Below, one piece after another: positions 16,219 to 25,004 of a stretch of 47,989 nt of DNA (within the stretch, counting starts at the first letter, position 1; each line of letters opens with the position of its first letter). The notes beneath the pieces were generated by a model. The model searched no databases. It was given only the letters and a program-made list of their open reading frames with translations, and was not told where the DNA came from. The stretch lies in the NCBI GenBank assembly GCA_947090545.1, contig CAMUPC010000006.1:1-47989 (forward strand), read 5' to 3'. The stretch comes from an uncultured Eubacterium sp. (GTDB lineage Bacteria > Bacillota > Clostridia > Lachnospirales > Lachnospiraceae). The translations under genes and the position numbers were made by a program.

Positions 16219-19200
16219 TTAATTTTTTAATTCAAAATCCTCCTTCAAAATCTTCACCGCACATTCCACCGAAAAATGCTCCATAATATACCGCCATTCC
16301 TCTACCGACATCTTCTCCAGCAATCCCTCATCCTCATACAGCCGTACGGACATCTCCGCCAGCCCTTCTGCATCCTCGCACACCGTCACAATCTTCTTTG
16401 CATCTTCGATCCCTTCGATGCCAATGCCAGTCGTCACAACCGGAACGCCGCGCAGCATCGCTTCTATGATCTTGCCTTTTACTCCGGCGCCAAACCGCAG
16501 AGGGACGACTGCAAGCTTTACCTTGCTGTACAGCTCTTCCAGCTCCTCCTGCGGCACATATCCATGCACCAGCACCTTTTTGCCAGCAAGGGCGCGGATT
16601 TCCTGCGGTGGATTCTGCCCTACAATATGCAGCACAACATCTGGGCTTTTCTCCCATATCAAAGGCATAATCTCCCTTGACAGCCACTGTACCGCGTCCG
16701 TATTCGGCGGGTGCCCAAACCCGCCCACAAACAGCAGCCCCTGCCGCTCCTTCGCACAGTATCCTAGTTTCGGCATAGCTTCGTAAATATGGATCGGCAC
16801 CCGCCGCACCTTGACCGAAGCGTCCAGCTTTGCAATCTCCATAAGCTCTGCATTTGACAGGTAATAGGACACATCCGCCTTGCGCATCAGCGCAAGTTCT
16901 GTCTTTTTCCATTCTTTAGCGTCTCTTCGTGCCTGCTCGTTCCCAGTCAGCCTGTACTCCCGCATTTCCCGCAAAAAATGAAGGTCATGGCCGAAATAAA
17001 TGATTTTCGCATGGCTGCATTCCCGGATCAGATCGATATATTTGACCGAAATATGCGGCCTGCTTAACAGCACATAATCAAAATATTTCCCGTTTTTTCT
17101 GATCCAGCTTTTCCAGTGCTGGTAGTAATAGTCGCCGTAGAGCACTTCAATGCCCATCTGCTGGAGCACGGTTGTGTACGGCTCGCTTTTATAAAAATTG
17201 TCGCCGATAAATTTTACATTGTACCCCGCTGACACAAAAAGCTTTAGATAGTCAAAGATACATCGGCTGCCCGCATCCTTGTCATAAGTCGGCACATAAT
17301 GGTCGACGACAAGCAGTGTCTTTTTTTCTACTGACCTGTCCCTAGCAGAAAACAGATGCTCTCCGTTCGGACAGTGGCTGCCTGCAAGGATATCCTTCCA
17401 CTTTTCATAAAACTTCGCCCGATTCTTCTCCTGATATGCCTTCTGTCCTGCCGATACATCCTTGCCGTTGGAAACCCCTTCAAAATGGACAACGACAGAC
17501 AACGGCTGGTACAGTACTTGATAGCCGCGCTTCCTCGCCGCAAACGCCAGGTCGGTGTCCTCATAATAAGCCGGCGCAAATCTCTCGTCAAAGCCGCCGA
17601 TCTCCTCCCACAATGCTTTGCGCACCAGTAAAGCCGCCCCGGAAATATAGTCTGCTTCCTTGACATAGTTATATTCCGGCATTGCCGCATCCATACGGTT
17701 CCCATAGTTCCATGCAGACGCATCGTCCCAGACAATTCCGCCCGCTTCCTGGAGCCTGCCGTCCGCATACACCAGCTTTGCCCCTGCGATACCCACGGAC
17801 GGGTCTTTTTCCATCAGCCTGACAAGCGGCTCCAGCCAGTTTTCCTGTACCTGTGTATCGTTGTTTAAAAACAGCAGGTACTTCCCGCGTGCCGCTTGCG
17901 CCGCATGGTTGCAGTTTTTTAAAAAACGCAGGTTGTGTGGATTACGGATCATACGGATATTTTTTACCGCCTCATGCAAGCGTTTCGTATCGTCTGTCGA
18001 TGCATCGTCCGCAATAATGACCTCATAGCTTACAGCATCCCCAGACTGCTCTAAGACCGACTGCAAACAGCGGTATGTATACGGAAACTCATTATAAACC
18101 GGTATCATGATGGATACGTCCGGTTCTTCAGCTTTGGGGAACACGAGCGTACGATAGGACGAAAAAGGCTTTTCATCTACATCCTGTCGGATCTCCAGCT
18201 CTTTCTGTGTAACTGTTACTCCCTGCATACTTTCATCTATCCGCTGTGAGACAAACCCTGCCCCTTCTTCTTTCAGGAATTGAAAAAAATGACGGATTTT
18301 CCTCGGAGACAGCATCTTAAGCGACTGCTTTGGATGGCGCAGCAGCCGCAGCGCCATCTTTACAGCAAGCCTACGTGCTGAGCCAGGCGGCACAATACGG
18401 GCGGATAGCTGCTGCAAACCAAACGCAAGCCTCCAGGTCCTGCTTTTTTTCACACGCTCAAATTCCCGCTCTGTCTCCAGCAGCAGCTCGATATGCCCCT
18501 GTTTGTTTTTCAGCTCCTGCTTCAAGCTTCGCTCTGCTTCCAGCAGCGATTCTACCTGCCTTGTTTTATCCGCAAGCTCCTGGCGCAGGGCAAGTTCTAC
18601 TTTCGCCCGCTCTCTTGCTTGCTCTCTTGCCTGCCCTTCCATTTCCTTTATCCTGCGCCTGCTGCTTTCTAACTGCCCTTGTGCCTGCTTTAAACTATTT
18701 TCTAGCTGTTCCTTTTCCTTTTGCTGCTGTACTTGCATTGCCCGCACAGTCATACGCTCATCAAATCGGTTGCAGTACCCATCTGCACCATAAAAATCTG
18801 TCTGCCGATATAAAATATGCGACCATATATCCGCTTCCAGACGTTCATAAGCCGCTGTCTCTGCTTCTTTGATCCCAGCAGCATGGAGCAGCATTGCAAA
18901 AGAAATCCCGGTATCCACATCTGCCCTATAGTATGCGGACTTCATGGCGTAGTACAGGCAGAAATTGAGCGGCACCCGCTCCAGGCACCATTCCTGATCA
19001 TAAAACAGCAGTTTCCCGTTTTCATAAAAAGCATTGTAAAACGTCATGTCAATAAACGCTTTTTGCAGGATCAGCCCATAGCCGATCCCTTGATCGCCCA
19101 AACTTCTTTCTTCGATAATACTGTGCTCATCGGCGCCTGCCGCTTCGCTGCTTTTTAAATAACAATCCCGCAGGCATTCCACCAGTTCTTTCAGGCGAAC

Positions 19201-20379
19201 CTTATCATTCTCAGCCAGTGCAGCCTTAAAAACCTGCTGGGCGCTGGTGCCGGAATACAGTTTGCACCTTGCTACATGCCCATCCTGTCCATACTCATAC
19301 GGCAGCACGGCAATGCCCCGTTTTTTCAAATATTCCATATTGTCCACAATCGTCTGCAAATGCGCCTTCGCATCACGGTGCATAGGGATTTTATAAGCAT
19401 ACCCGTCGTTAAAAACTGCCGTGCTGACCCTAAACTGCGGATAGACCTCCCCTTTTGCTGACACATGCAGCGCATACCTGTCCGCAAGTTCTCTGGCAGA
19501 CGCTTCCACAAGAAAAGAATTTGCAAAAAAAGGAAATACACCGTTTGCAATAAGATCCTGGTAAAGCCACTTTTCGTCTCCGGCAAGGGTGCTGTTTTTC
19601 GCATAGGTAAATGATACCTTTTTCAAATTCATGGCATCCGGCTGAAAGCTGTCTGCAAAAATCAGTTCCGGGAATTTATAATCCGGCAGCACGCTGTAAA
19701 AACGGTAATGCAAAAAACCGGACTGTTCCAGCAGGTTGGCTAACTCCGCACGTGAAAAGGTGCGCGGGCCTTTTTTATCCTTGTATCCCATAAGCCCTGC
19801 AAACGGCTCCTGCAAATGGTCTTCTGACGCCCCCAGCCAGTATTTCAGCCCAAACCGGTTTTCAATTGCAAACAGCAGCGTGCCATCTTCTTTTAAAAAC
19901 CTCCCGGCATTTTTTAAAAATTCCACATATGGTTTTTCCGCGTCTGAAAAAATGGCTGCATATTCAAGCACTCCGATAAATATAACGTAATCATATGTGC
20001 GGCATGTCTGCCATTCCTTGATGTCACCGCTTACCACCTCAAGGTTGTCCCTTTTGGGATACCTTGCCCGGATCACTCCAGCCCTGGAACGGTTCATTTC
20101 CAGAGCCGTGACATGCGCTGCGCGGTCACAGAGCATTCCCGTAATTGCACCCATCCCTGCGCCAACTTCCAGTATTTGTGCATCTTTTTTAAACGGATAC
20201 CAGTTCAGGATATTTTGCCTGGCTGCTGAAAATGTATTGTTCACAGTATAGGTGCTGTCCTTTGCGATATAGTTCTGCGACAAATCTTCAGGATATGCCT
20301 GCGCAACCGCAAGCATCCTTTGTTCTGTTTCCTCGCCGTCTGAATAGACTTGTTTCCCGCCTTGTCCTTTTAAAACCAT
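16219..20379 (-). CDS. Giant fusion: methyltransferase, kinase-like domain, coiled coil, GT2 and GT4
   Basis: Numbering is from ATG 20379 (1,386 residues). A class I methyltransferase comes first (SAM motif LEVGAGMG, 70-77). Residues about 320-500 look like an APH/protein-kinase fold: AYKIP with K330, then a catalytic-loop-like D444-MTFY-N449 and a DFG-like FYDQEW with D461. A charged coiled coil covers about 550-645. Then come a GT2 domain (DVSIMIPVYN at 754-763, DDASTDD at 791-797, FLNNDTQ at 837-843) and a GT4 domain with GGFGHPPNTDA and EAMLRGVPVVTT. Methyltransferase, kinase and coiled coil in this order is the layout of WbdD, the chain terminator and ruler of O9a-type polymers. A longer start, TTG 20430, is possible, but ATG 20379 has AGAGGAG with good spacing. 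The Wzm/Wzt genes of the same operon fit a capping role, which remains inference. Confidence 0.8.
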   Translation of the reverse strand: MVLKGQGGKQVYSDGEETEQRMLAVAQAYPEDLSQNYIAKDSTYTVNNTFSAARQNILNWYPFKKDAQILEVGAGMGAITGMLCDRAAHVTALEMNRSRAGVIRARYPKRDNLEVVSGDIKEWQTCRTYDYVIFIGVLEYAAIFSDAEKPYVEFLKNAGRFLKEDGTLLFAIENRFGLKYWLGASEDHLQEPFAGLMGYKDKKGPRTFSRAELANLLEQSGFLHYRFYSVLPDYKFPELIFADSFQPDAMNLKKVSFTYAKNSTLAGDEKWLYQDLIANGVFPFFANSFLVEASARELADRYALHVSAKGEVYPQFRVSTAVFNDGYAYKIPMHRDAKAHLQTIVDNMEYLKKRGIAVLPYEYGQDGHVARCKLYSGTSAQQVFKAALAENDKVRLKELVECLRDCYLKSSEAAGADEHSIIEERSLGDQGIGYGLILQKAFIDMTFYNAFYENGKLLFYDQEWCLERVPLNFCLYYAMKSAYYRADVDTGISFAMLLHAAGIKEAETAAYERLEADIWSHILYRQTDFYGADGYCNRFDERMTVRAMQVQQQKEKEQLENSLKQAQGQLESSRRRIKEMEGQAREQARERAKVELALRQELADKTRQVESLLEAERSLKQELKNKQGHIELLLETEREFERVKKSRTWRLAFGLQQLSARIVPPGSARRLAVKMALRLLRHPKQSLKMLSPRKIRHFFQFLKEEGAGFVSQRIDESMQGVTVTQKELEIRQDVDEKPFSSYRTLVFPKAEEPDVSIMIPVYNEFPYTYRCLQSVLEQSGDAVSYEVIIADDASTDDTKRLHEAVKNIRMIRNPHNLRFLKNCNHAAQAARGKYLLFLNNDTQVQENWLEPLVRLMEKDPSVGIAGAKLVYADGRLQEAGGIVWDDASAWNYGNRMDAAMPEYNYVKEADYISGAALLVRKALWEEIGGFDERFAPAYYEDTDLAFAARKRGYQVLYQPLSVVVHFEGVSNGKDVSAGQKAYQEKNRAKFYEKWKDILAGSHCPNGEHLFSARDRSVEKKTLLVVDHYVPTYDKDAGSRCIFDYLKLFVSAGYNVKFIGDNFYKSEPYTTVLQQMGIEVLYGDYYYQHWKSWIRKNGKYFDYVLLSRPHISVKYIDLIRECSHAKIIYFGHDLHFLREMREYRLTGNEQARRDAKEWKKTELALMRKADVSYYLSNAELMEIAKLDASVKVRRVPIHIYEAMPKLGYCAKERQGLLFVGGFGHPPNTDAVQWLSREIMPLIWEKSPDVVLHIVGQNPPQEIRALAGKKVLVHGYVPQEELEELYSKVKLAVVPLRFGAGVKGKIIEAMLRGVPVVTTGIGIEGIEDAKKIVTVCEDAEGLAEMSVRLYEDEGLLEKMSVEEWRYIMEHFSVECAVKILKEDFELKN

Positions 20380-20435
20380 TCCTGGGCTCCTCTCTTTCGT
20401 GCGCCAGCCGCCAGCACGCAGCCATTGCAAAGCTC

Positions 20436-21850
20436 CTATCCTAATAAAATATTCTGTATGACCTCGATCTTTTTGCCATCCCTCTGCATTACTTTTTGCA
20501 GTAAGGAAACCGCCTTTTTATAATCTGGGTGCTCCACAGAAAAGACGTCCCGTTTTTTGTATTCGTCTCCTGTAAAAGTCCCCCAATTCCCCATCCTTTG
20601 GAATTCCACAGCATCCACGCCCATACGCTCAGCCATGTCTGCAAATGCTTCCATTTCCTCATAGTTGTTTTTCTGCACGACAAAATTCAGGCAAAGATAC
20701 TCTACGTGTGCATCCGGGTCTTTCCTTAAGCTGCACAGGTATGCGAGGTTTTTAAGCAGCCGCTCCCACCCCCCCCGCACCGGTTTTCCTCGTAAACTTC
20801 TTTTGTCGCCGCATCTACCGACACCCTGATTGTTTTTGGCATTCCAAGCAGGTTCGGAAATTCCTCCCACTTCTTTTGGTCCAGTAGCTGCAAATTCGTT
20901 GTAAGAATCAGGCTGAGTTTTGGAAATTCTTCTGCACAGACTGTTTGTAAAAACCTGGAAACCGCGCTGCTCGCAAACAATTCACCCGTCCCAAGCGCTC
21001 CCAACAGTTCACAATCCTTTAATGCCGGCCTTACCACTTCCATTAATCGCTGGTACAGCCTTTCACTTTCCCGCTTTTCTAAAACTCGCACACTGCTCCT
21101 GCAAGTAGGGCACTGTAGGTTGCAGCTTTCGTCACAGCTTAGCATAATATATTTAGGCATAGCCTCTGCTGTATAGTCCTGCCATGTTTTTTTCAAATCC
21201 CCTCGCTTGTCAGAAAGCGGCTTTACTGGATTTAATTGCAGTGTATGCTCTTTTGCACCCTTTGCTGCCATGTAAAGGTAGCGGCAGTTTTTCTGACAGA
21301 ATTCAAAATTCCCCTCTTCTACTGCGTATCTTAATTTTTTTGCCTTTGTGGAATTCCATATTTCTGCAAGGCTGGCATTTTCTTCGTATATATTTCCAAT
21401 ATAATAATTATGCTTGATATGCCCGCTACAGCAGGTATATACTTCCCCGCGCGGCAGGATCTCGATTCTTTCAAACGGGTAGCGGCAAGTATAGCCACGA
21501 AAAGATCCGTCATGCGGCCAATTGCCAAATACGACAGATTCATGCAGCTCGTCTAACGTCTGTATCCTGTATTTTAAAAAATGAATCTCTTCCTCCATCC
21601 CTTTGTGCCCTGCGTAGACACGGTCGTTGTCCGACTGTAGTGCTTCACATTTTTCTTTCAGGCAGCCGGATTCCTGATACAGTACCTGCAACTGTGCCTT
21701 CTGCGCTTCTTGCAGCGAGCTAATTTCTGCTGCGTGTGCTTCTTTTAGTAACTGGATTTCTGCCTGATGCGCTTCACGAATCGTATTCAGCTTATCCTGA
21801 TACTCCCTGTGAATACTCTCCAGCTCTTTTTTTCTCCCAAACATGTTCAT
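20436..21850 (-). pseudogene. Radical SAM protein with N-terminal SPASM-like region, frame broken in a G8 tract
   Basis: Two frames together give one protein of about 470 residues. From ATG 21850 it has a coiled coil (about 5-100), then a SPASM-like segment (C122, C140, C141, C185, C189, with GNIYEENASLAEIWNS), and only after that the radical SAM cluster motif CNLQCPTC (C243, C247, C250). SPASM normally follows the radical SAM core, so the order is unusual. After VYEENRCGGG the frame ends falsely (stop near 20726). The true continuation, GWERLLKNLAYLCSL to the stop at 20436, is in another frame. The shift point is eight G; adding one or removing two restores one frame. The start overlaps the Wzt stop (ATGA). 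A role in modifying the glycan or a linked peptide is unproven. Confidence 0.8.
20769..20776 (-). repeat. G8 mononucleotide tract in the radical SAM gene
   Basis: Eight G on the coding strand at the point where the frame of the radical SAM gene is lost. Confidence 0.85.
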
Positions 21851-23124
21851 CTTCCCTTTTCCCAGTCCAGCTCCCAATGCAGCGGCAGGCGTACCATGCC
21901 CTGTGCATTCCCGGTATCCTTTACCCTAAACTCCAATGCGTTATAAATATAGTCAAACTTCTGCTCCTGCAAATCCTGAATCCCAATATCAACCAAATAC
22001 CGTCCCTTCAGCAGATTCACACATTCCACTTCCACCCTGACCGCACCGTCTTTTTCAGAAAAAATACCGCCTTCGTTCTCCTTCCTTCCAGACAACGCAC
22101 TTGTCCCAAAACAATGCACACCGTCATCCCTTGTAATATTAATCACAAAGTTCATCTGCACCCCAACAAGCCTGGCATGGTACTTCATACAGATTTCCAT
22201 AGGCTTGCCGGCATGTACAAAAACCGCATGTTTTCCATCCGCATCCCGCACGGCTGCATCTGTAAAATAGATCCTCTGGTTTCCTTCCCGGACAGCGCTT
22301 TCCGTACAAAAATGCGGCAGCTCTGATCGAGCCTCTGCCTGTACCTTTTGCTTTTCCTCAAAATCAGCCTCTATTTTTTCTTCCCGCCTTTTTTCCATCT
22401 CCATCAAATATTCCTGCGTAATTTTACGCGGCTTCCCCTGCGCACGCACCATGCCGTCCTCGAGCCAGAGCACCCTGTCGCAAATACTTTCAAGCTGACC
22501 CATCACATGAGACACAATCACGATCGTCGTCCCCTTCGCCTTAATCTCCTTTAGCTTTTCAAAGCATTTCGCCTGGAATCCCGCGTCCCCGACCGCAAGG
22601 ATCTCGTCAATCAGCAATATATCCGCGTCCACATGAATCGCTACCGCAAAGGCAAGCCGCATATACATGCCCGAAGAGTACGTCCGCACCGGGTTGTCAA
22701 TAAATTCTCCCAGCTCGGAAAACCGGATCACCGCATCGATGCGCCTTTCGATCTGCGCCCGGTTCAGCCCAAAGATCGAAGCGTTCGTATAGATATTTTC
22801 CCGCCCGCTCATATCCGGGTGAAAGCCTGCTCCCAGCTCCAGCAGGCTGGACACCCTGCCGTCCATTTCAATGGACCCCTGCGTTGGGTACATAATGCGT
22901 GTCAGCATTTTTAACATCGTACTTTTGCCGCACCCGTTTTTGCCGATCAAGCCGACAGCCTCGCCCTTTTTCACCTCAAAATCAATGCCGCGCAGCACCC
23001 AGTGTACTTCGTGGCGGCTGCGGCTCTTAAATAAGACGCGTTCCTTTAAGCTGCTACCCTTATCATAGTAGACTTTAAATTTTTTCGTTACGCCCTTAAC
23101 CTCAATCGCGTTTTCCGGCTTCAT
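21847..23124 (-). CDS. wzt: Polysaccharide ABC exporter ATPase with C-terminal Wzt-like domain
   Basis: The N-terminal 250 residues are an ABC ATPase of the Wzt/TagH class: Walker A GKNGCGKST (61-69), signature YSSGMYMRLAFAVA and Walker B ILLIDEILAVGD. After a charged linker (about 240-270) comes a 150-residue beta-rich domain (RIYFTDAAVRDADGK, LVGVQMNFVINITRDDG, LKGRYLVDIGIQD). It corresponds to the Wzt C-terminal domain, which in O9a-type systems binds the capped end of the glycan before export. TagH-type teichoic acid exporters lack it. The start ATG 23124 has AAAGGAG. Together with the permease upstream it exports the polymer made by this operon. Confidence 0.9.
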   Translation of the reverse strand: MKPENAIEVKGVTKKFKVYYDKGSSLKERVLFKSRSRHEVHWVLRGIDFEVKKGEAVGLIGKNGCGKSTMLKMLTRIMYPTQGSIEMDGRVSSLLELGAGFHPDMSGRENIYTNASIFGLNRAQIERRIDAVIRFSELGEFIDNPVRTYSSGMYMRLAFAVAIHVDADILLIDEILAVGDAGFQAKCFEKLKEIKAKGTTIVIVSHVMGQLESICDRVLWLEDGMVRAQGKPRKITQEYLMEMEKRREEKIEADFEEKQKVQAEARSELPHFCTESAVREGNQRIYFTDAAVRDADGKHAVFVHAGKPMEICMKYHARLVGVQMNFVINITRDDGVHCFGTSALSGRKENEGGIFSEKDGAVRVEVECVNLLKGRYLVDIGIQDLQEQKFDYIYNALEFRVKDTGNAQGMVRLPLHWELDWEKGR

Positions 23125-23139
23125 TGAAAACTCCTTTTT

Positions 23140-23919
23140 CTACAGCTCTTCCACAAAATTCTTTTGCAGCCTGGCAAACACAGCCGCCCCTGCCACAATC
23201 GAGAGGACGCCTACCAAAAACGCCCACAGTAAGTTTTCCAGCTCCGGCACCCGCTTATAATAGAGGATTTCCCGGTACGCCACCGCAACCGGAGTCATCG
23301 GGTTCAGCCGAAACACTGCCAGCAAATCGTCCGGCACAAAGCTGATGTCATACATCACAGGCGTCATATAAATCCACGCCATCATAAGCACCCCTAAAAT
23401 ATGCTCCAGATCCCTGAAATAGACCGTGCACGCCGATACAACCATGGCAAAGCCAAGGCAAAGCACGTACTCAATGCCCATAACCGCCGGCAGGCAGACA
23501 AGCGCTTTAGCTGAAAACCCGTTTCCAGACACTGCGATTACAGCAAATACAACCACAAAGGAAAGCAGCATATTGACAAAACAGCTCGTGACGAACGAGA
23601 TCGGAAGCACTTCTCTTGGGAAATAGATTTTTTTCACAAGGTCCTGCTGGCTCACGACCGCCATAGCGCCGCCGGATACCGACGAGCTGAAAAATACCCA
23701 CGGGATCATCACCACGGTCAGGAATAAATAATACCGCTCGATGTCCATGCGGAAAATCCGCGAAAAAACGACCGTATACACGATAATCTGGCACAGCGGG
23801 TTGATAAACGTCCATAAAAACCCAAGCACCGAGCTTTTATACCTGCCCCGCAGGTCCCTGCGCACAAGGCTTTTGATCATCTCCCGGTAGCCAAACAGCT
23901 CCCTGCATTTTTTCCACAT
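23140..23919 (-). CDS. wzm: Polysaccharide ABC exporter permease
   Basis: The 259-residue protein has the ABC-2 permease pattern. A basic start (MIKSLVRRDLRGRYKSS) leads into FLWTFINPLCQIIVYTVVFSRIF, split here by short loops, and about six membrane helices follow. RLNPMTPVAVAYREILYY before the last helix is a typical Wzm/TagG element. It lies 15 bases before the ATPase gene. It forms the channel through which the finished, lipid-linked glycan crosses the membrane. The start ATG 23919 follows GAGGAA. Confidence 0.9.
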   Translation of the reverse strand: MWKKCRELFGYREMIKSLVRRDLRGRYKSSVLGFLWTFINPLCQIIVYTVVFSRIFRMDIERYYLFLTVVMIPWVFFSSSVSGGAMAVVSQQDLVKKIYFPREVLPISFVTSCFVNMLLSFVVVFAVIAVSGNGFSAKALVCLPAVMGIEYVLCLGFAMVVSACTVYFRDLEHILGVLMMAWIYMTPVMYDISFVPDDLLAVFRLNPMTPVAVAYREILYYKRVPELENLLWAFLVGVLSIVAGAAVFARLQKNFVEEL

Positions 23920-23953
23920 GTTACGATTCCTCTTTTCTAGGCTTTTTGCAGCA

Positions 23954-24922
23954 TTACAAATACCCTGCTAAAAATAAGATCCGGCAGGCAAGGTCGTCCA
24001 GGCGGTTCTGACGGTATATCGCTTGATCGAAAACGAGCTGCCATTTCTTTTTCTCATCCGCTCTGTATGCGCACAGCAATCCGAGGCTGCGTGCGTTTCG
24101 TTTGTTCTGAGCGTCCGTTTCCAAAAGCTCTGCATAGGCATCCCGAAACAAAGCCGCCTGCCCCGACAGCTTATGCCGCAGCCCGCCGAAATGCAGCGCC
24201 CGGTTTTTCCAGCGGGCGGCTGCGGTTTTTTGCATCCCGATCTGGTTTTTCTCATGCTGGCGGTACAGGATATATGCGTTCGGGTCATAATATACGCTGC
24301 CAAAATACGACGCGCTCAGATACATCCACCAGTCATGCAGAACCGTTCCGTCCGGCAGGTGGCTTCTCACAAGCTCCAGCAGCTTCCTGTTAAATACCTG
24401 CGTACATCCGATGCAGATATTTTCCGTCAGTGCATTTCCAAACGAAGGCTTTCTGACGCAGCGGGCTGGAACCGTTTGCTGTATCCGCAAATCTTTGGAA
24501 GCGTAGATTACGTTTCCCGCATAAAGTAAGGGACGCCCCGGATATTTTCGTTCCATTTTTTCCAGACAGGAAACCGCGTGCGCCAGCTTTCCTTCCAGCC
24601 AGACATCGTCCTGGTCTGCGAATGCGTAATAGCTGCATGAACAGCCTGCGTGTTTTAGCAGATGAAAAAAACTTTTTGCCGTACCCAGGTTCTGCCCGGA
24701 ATATGCCGACAGATTCGCGTATTTTTTCGCATAATTTCTCAGGATGCGCTGTGTGCCATCGCCAGAGCCGTCGTCGCGTACAAGGATGGATACCTGTACG
24801 CCCTTTTGTGACAAAATGCTGTCTAGCTGCGCCGGCAGATAGTGTTCGCCGTCATAAGCTGACAGCAGTACTTGTACGCTTTTCTGCTTGTGATTGTGCT
24901 TCTGCTTTTCCTGCTCGTTCAT
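23954..24922 (-). CDS. GT2 glycosyltransferase, rhamnosyltransferase-like
   Basis: A 322-residue single-domain GT-A enzyme. It shows VQVLLSAYDGEHYLPAQLDS, VRDDGSGDGTQRIL, the metal site ADQDDVW and the acceptor-side motif TVLHDWWMYLSASYFG. This combination is typical of the rhamnosyltransferase-like GT2 group of capsule and cell-wall rhamnan loci; the sugar cannot be read from sequence. The start ATG 24922 follows AGGAGA. About 80 bases separate it from the upstream GT4 gene; this gap holds no gene and only weak stems. Confidence 0.85.
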   Translation of the reverse strand: MNEQEKQKHNHKQKSVQVLLSAYDGEHYLPAQLDSILSQKGVQVSILVRDDGSGDGTQRILRNYAKKYANLSAYSGQNLGTAKSFFHLLKHAGCSCSYYAFADQDDVWLEGKLAHAVSCLEKMERKYPGRPLLYAGNVIYASKDLRIQQTVPARCVRKPSFGNALTENICIGCTQVFNRKLLELVRSHLPDGTVLHDWWMYLSASYFGSVYYDPNAYILYRQHEKNQIGMQKTAAARWKNRALHFGGLRHKLSGQAALFRDAYAELLETDAQNKRNARSLGLLCAYRADEKKKWQLVFDQAIYRQNRLDDLACRILFLAGYL

Positions 24923-25004
24923 TTTTCTCCTGAAATTCCAGTACTCTATTCAGCCAGAATTGTACCTGTACCCTGCCCGGATGAGTACTGGTGGAAAGTC
25001 CGGG

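Noticed and set aside
20380..20430. TTG 20430 as start of the giant fusion protein
   Set aside because: Its GGAG lies only two bases away, while ATG 20379 has AGAGGAG at proper spacing; it remains a possible alternative.
24938..24991. 9-bp inverted repeat (CCAGTACTC/GAGTACTGG) between the GT2 and GT4 genes
   Set aside because: Long 36-base spacer, no T tract, short arms; not convincing as terminator or recombination site.
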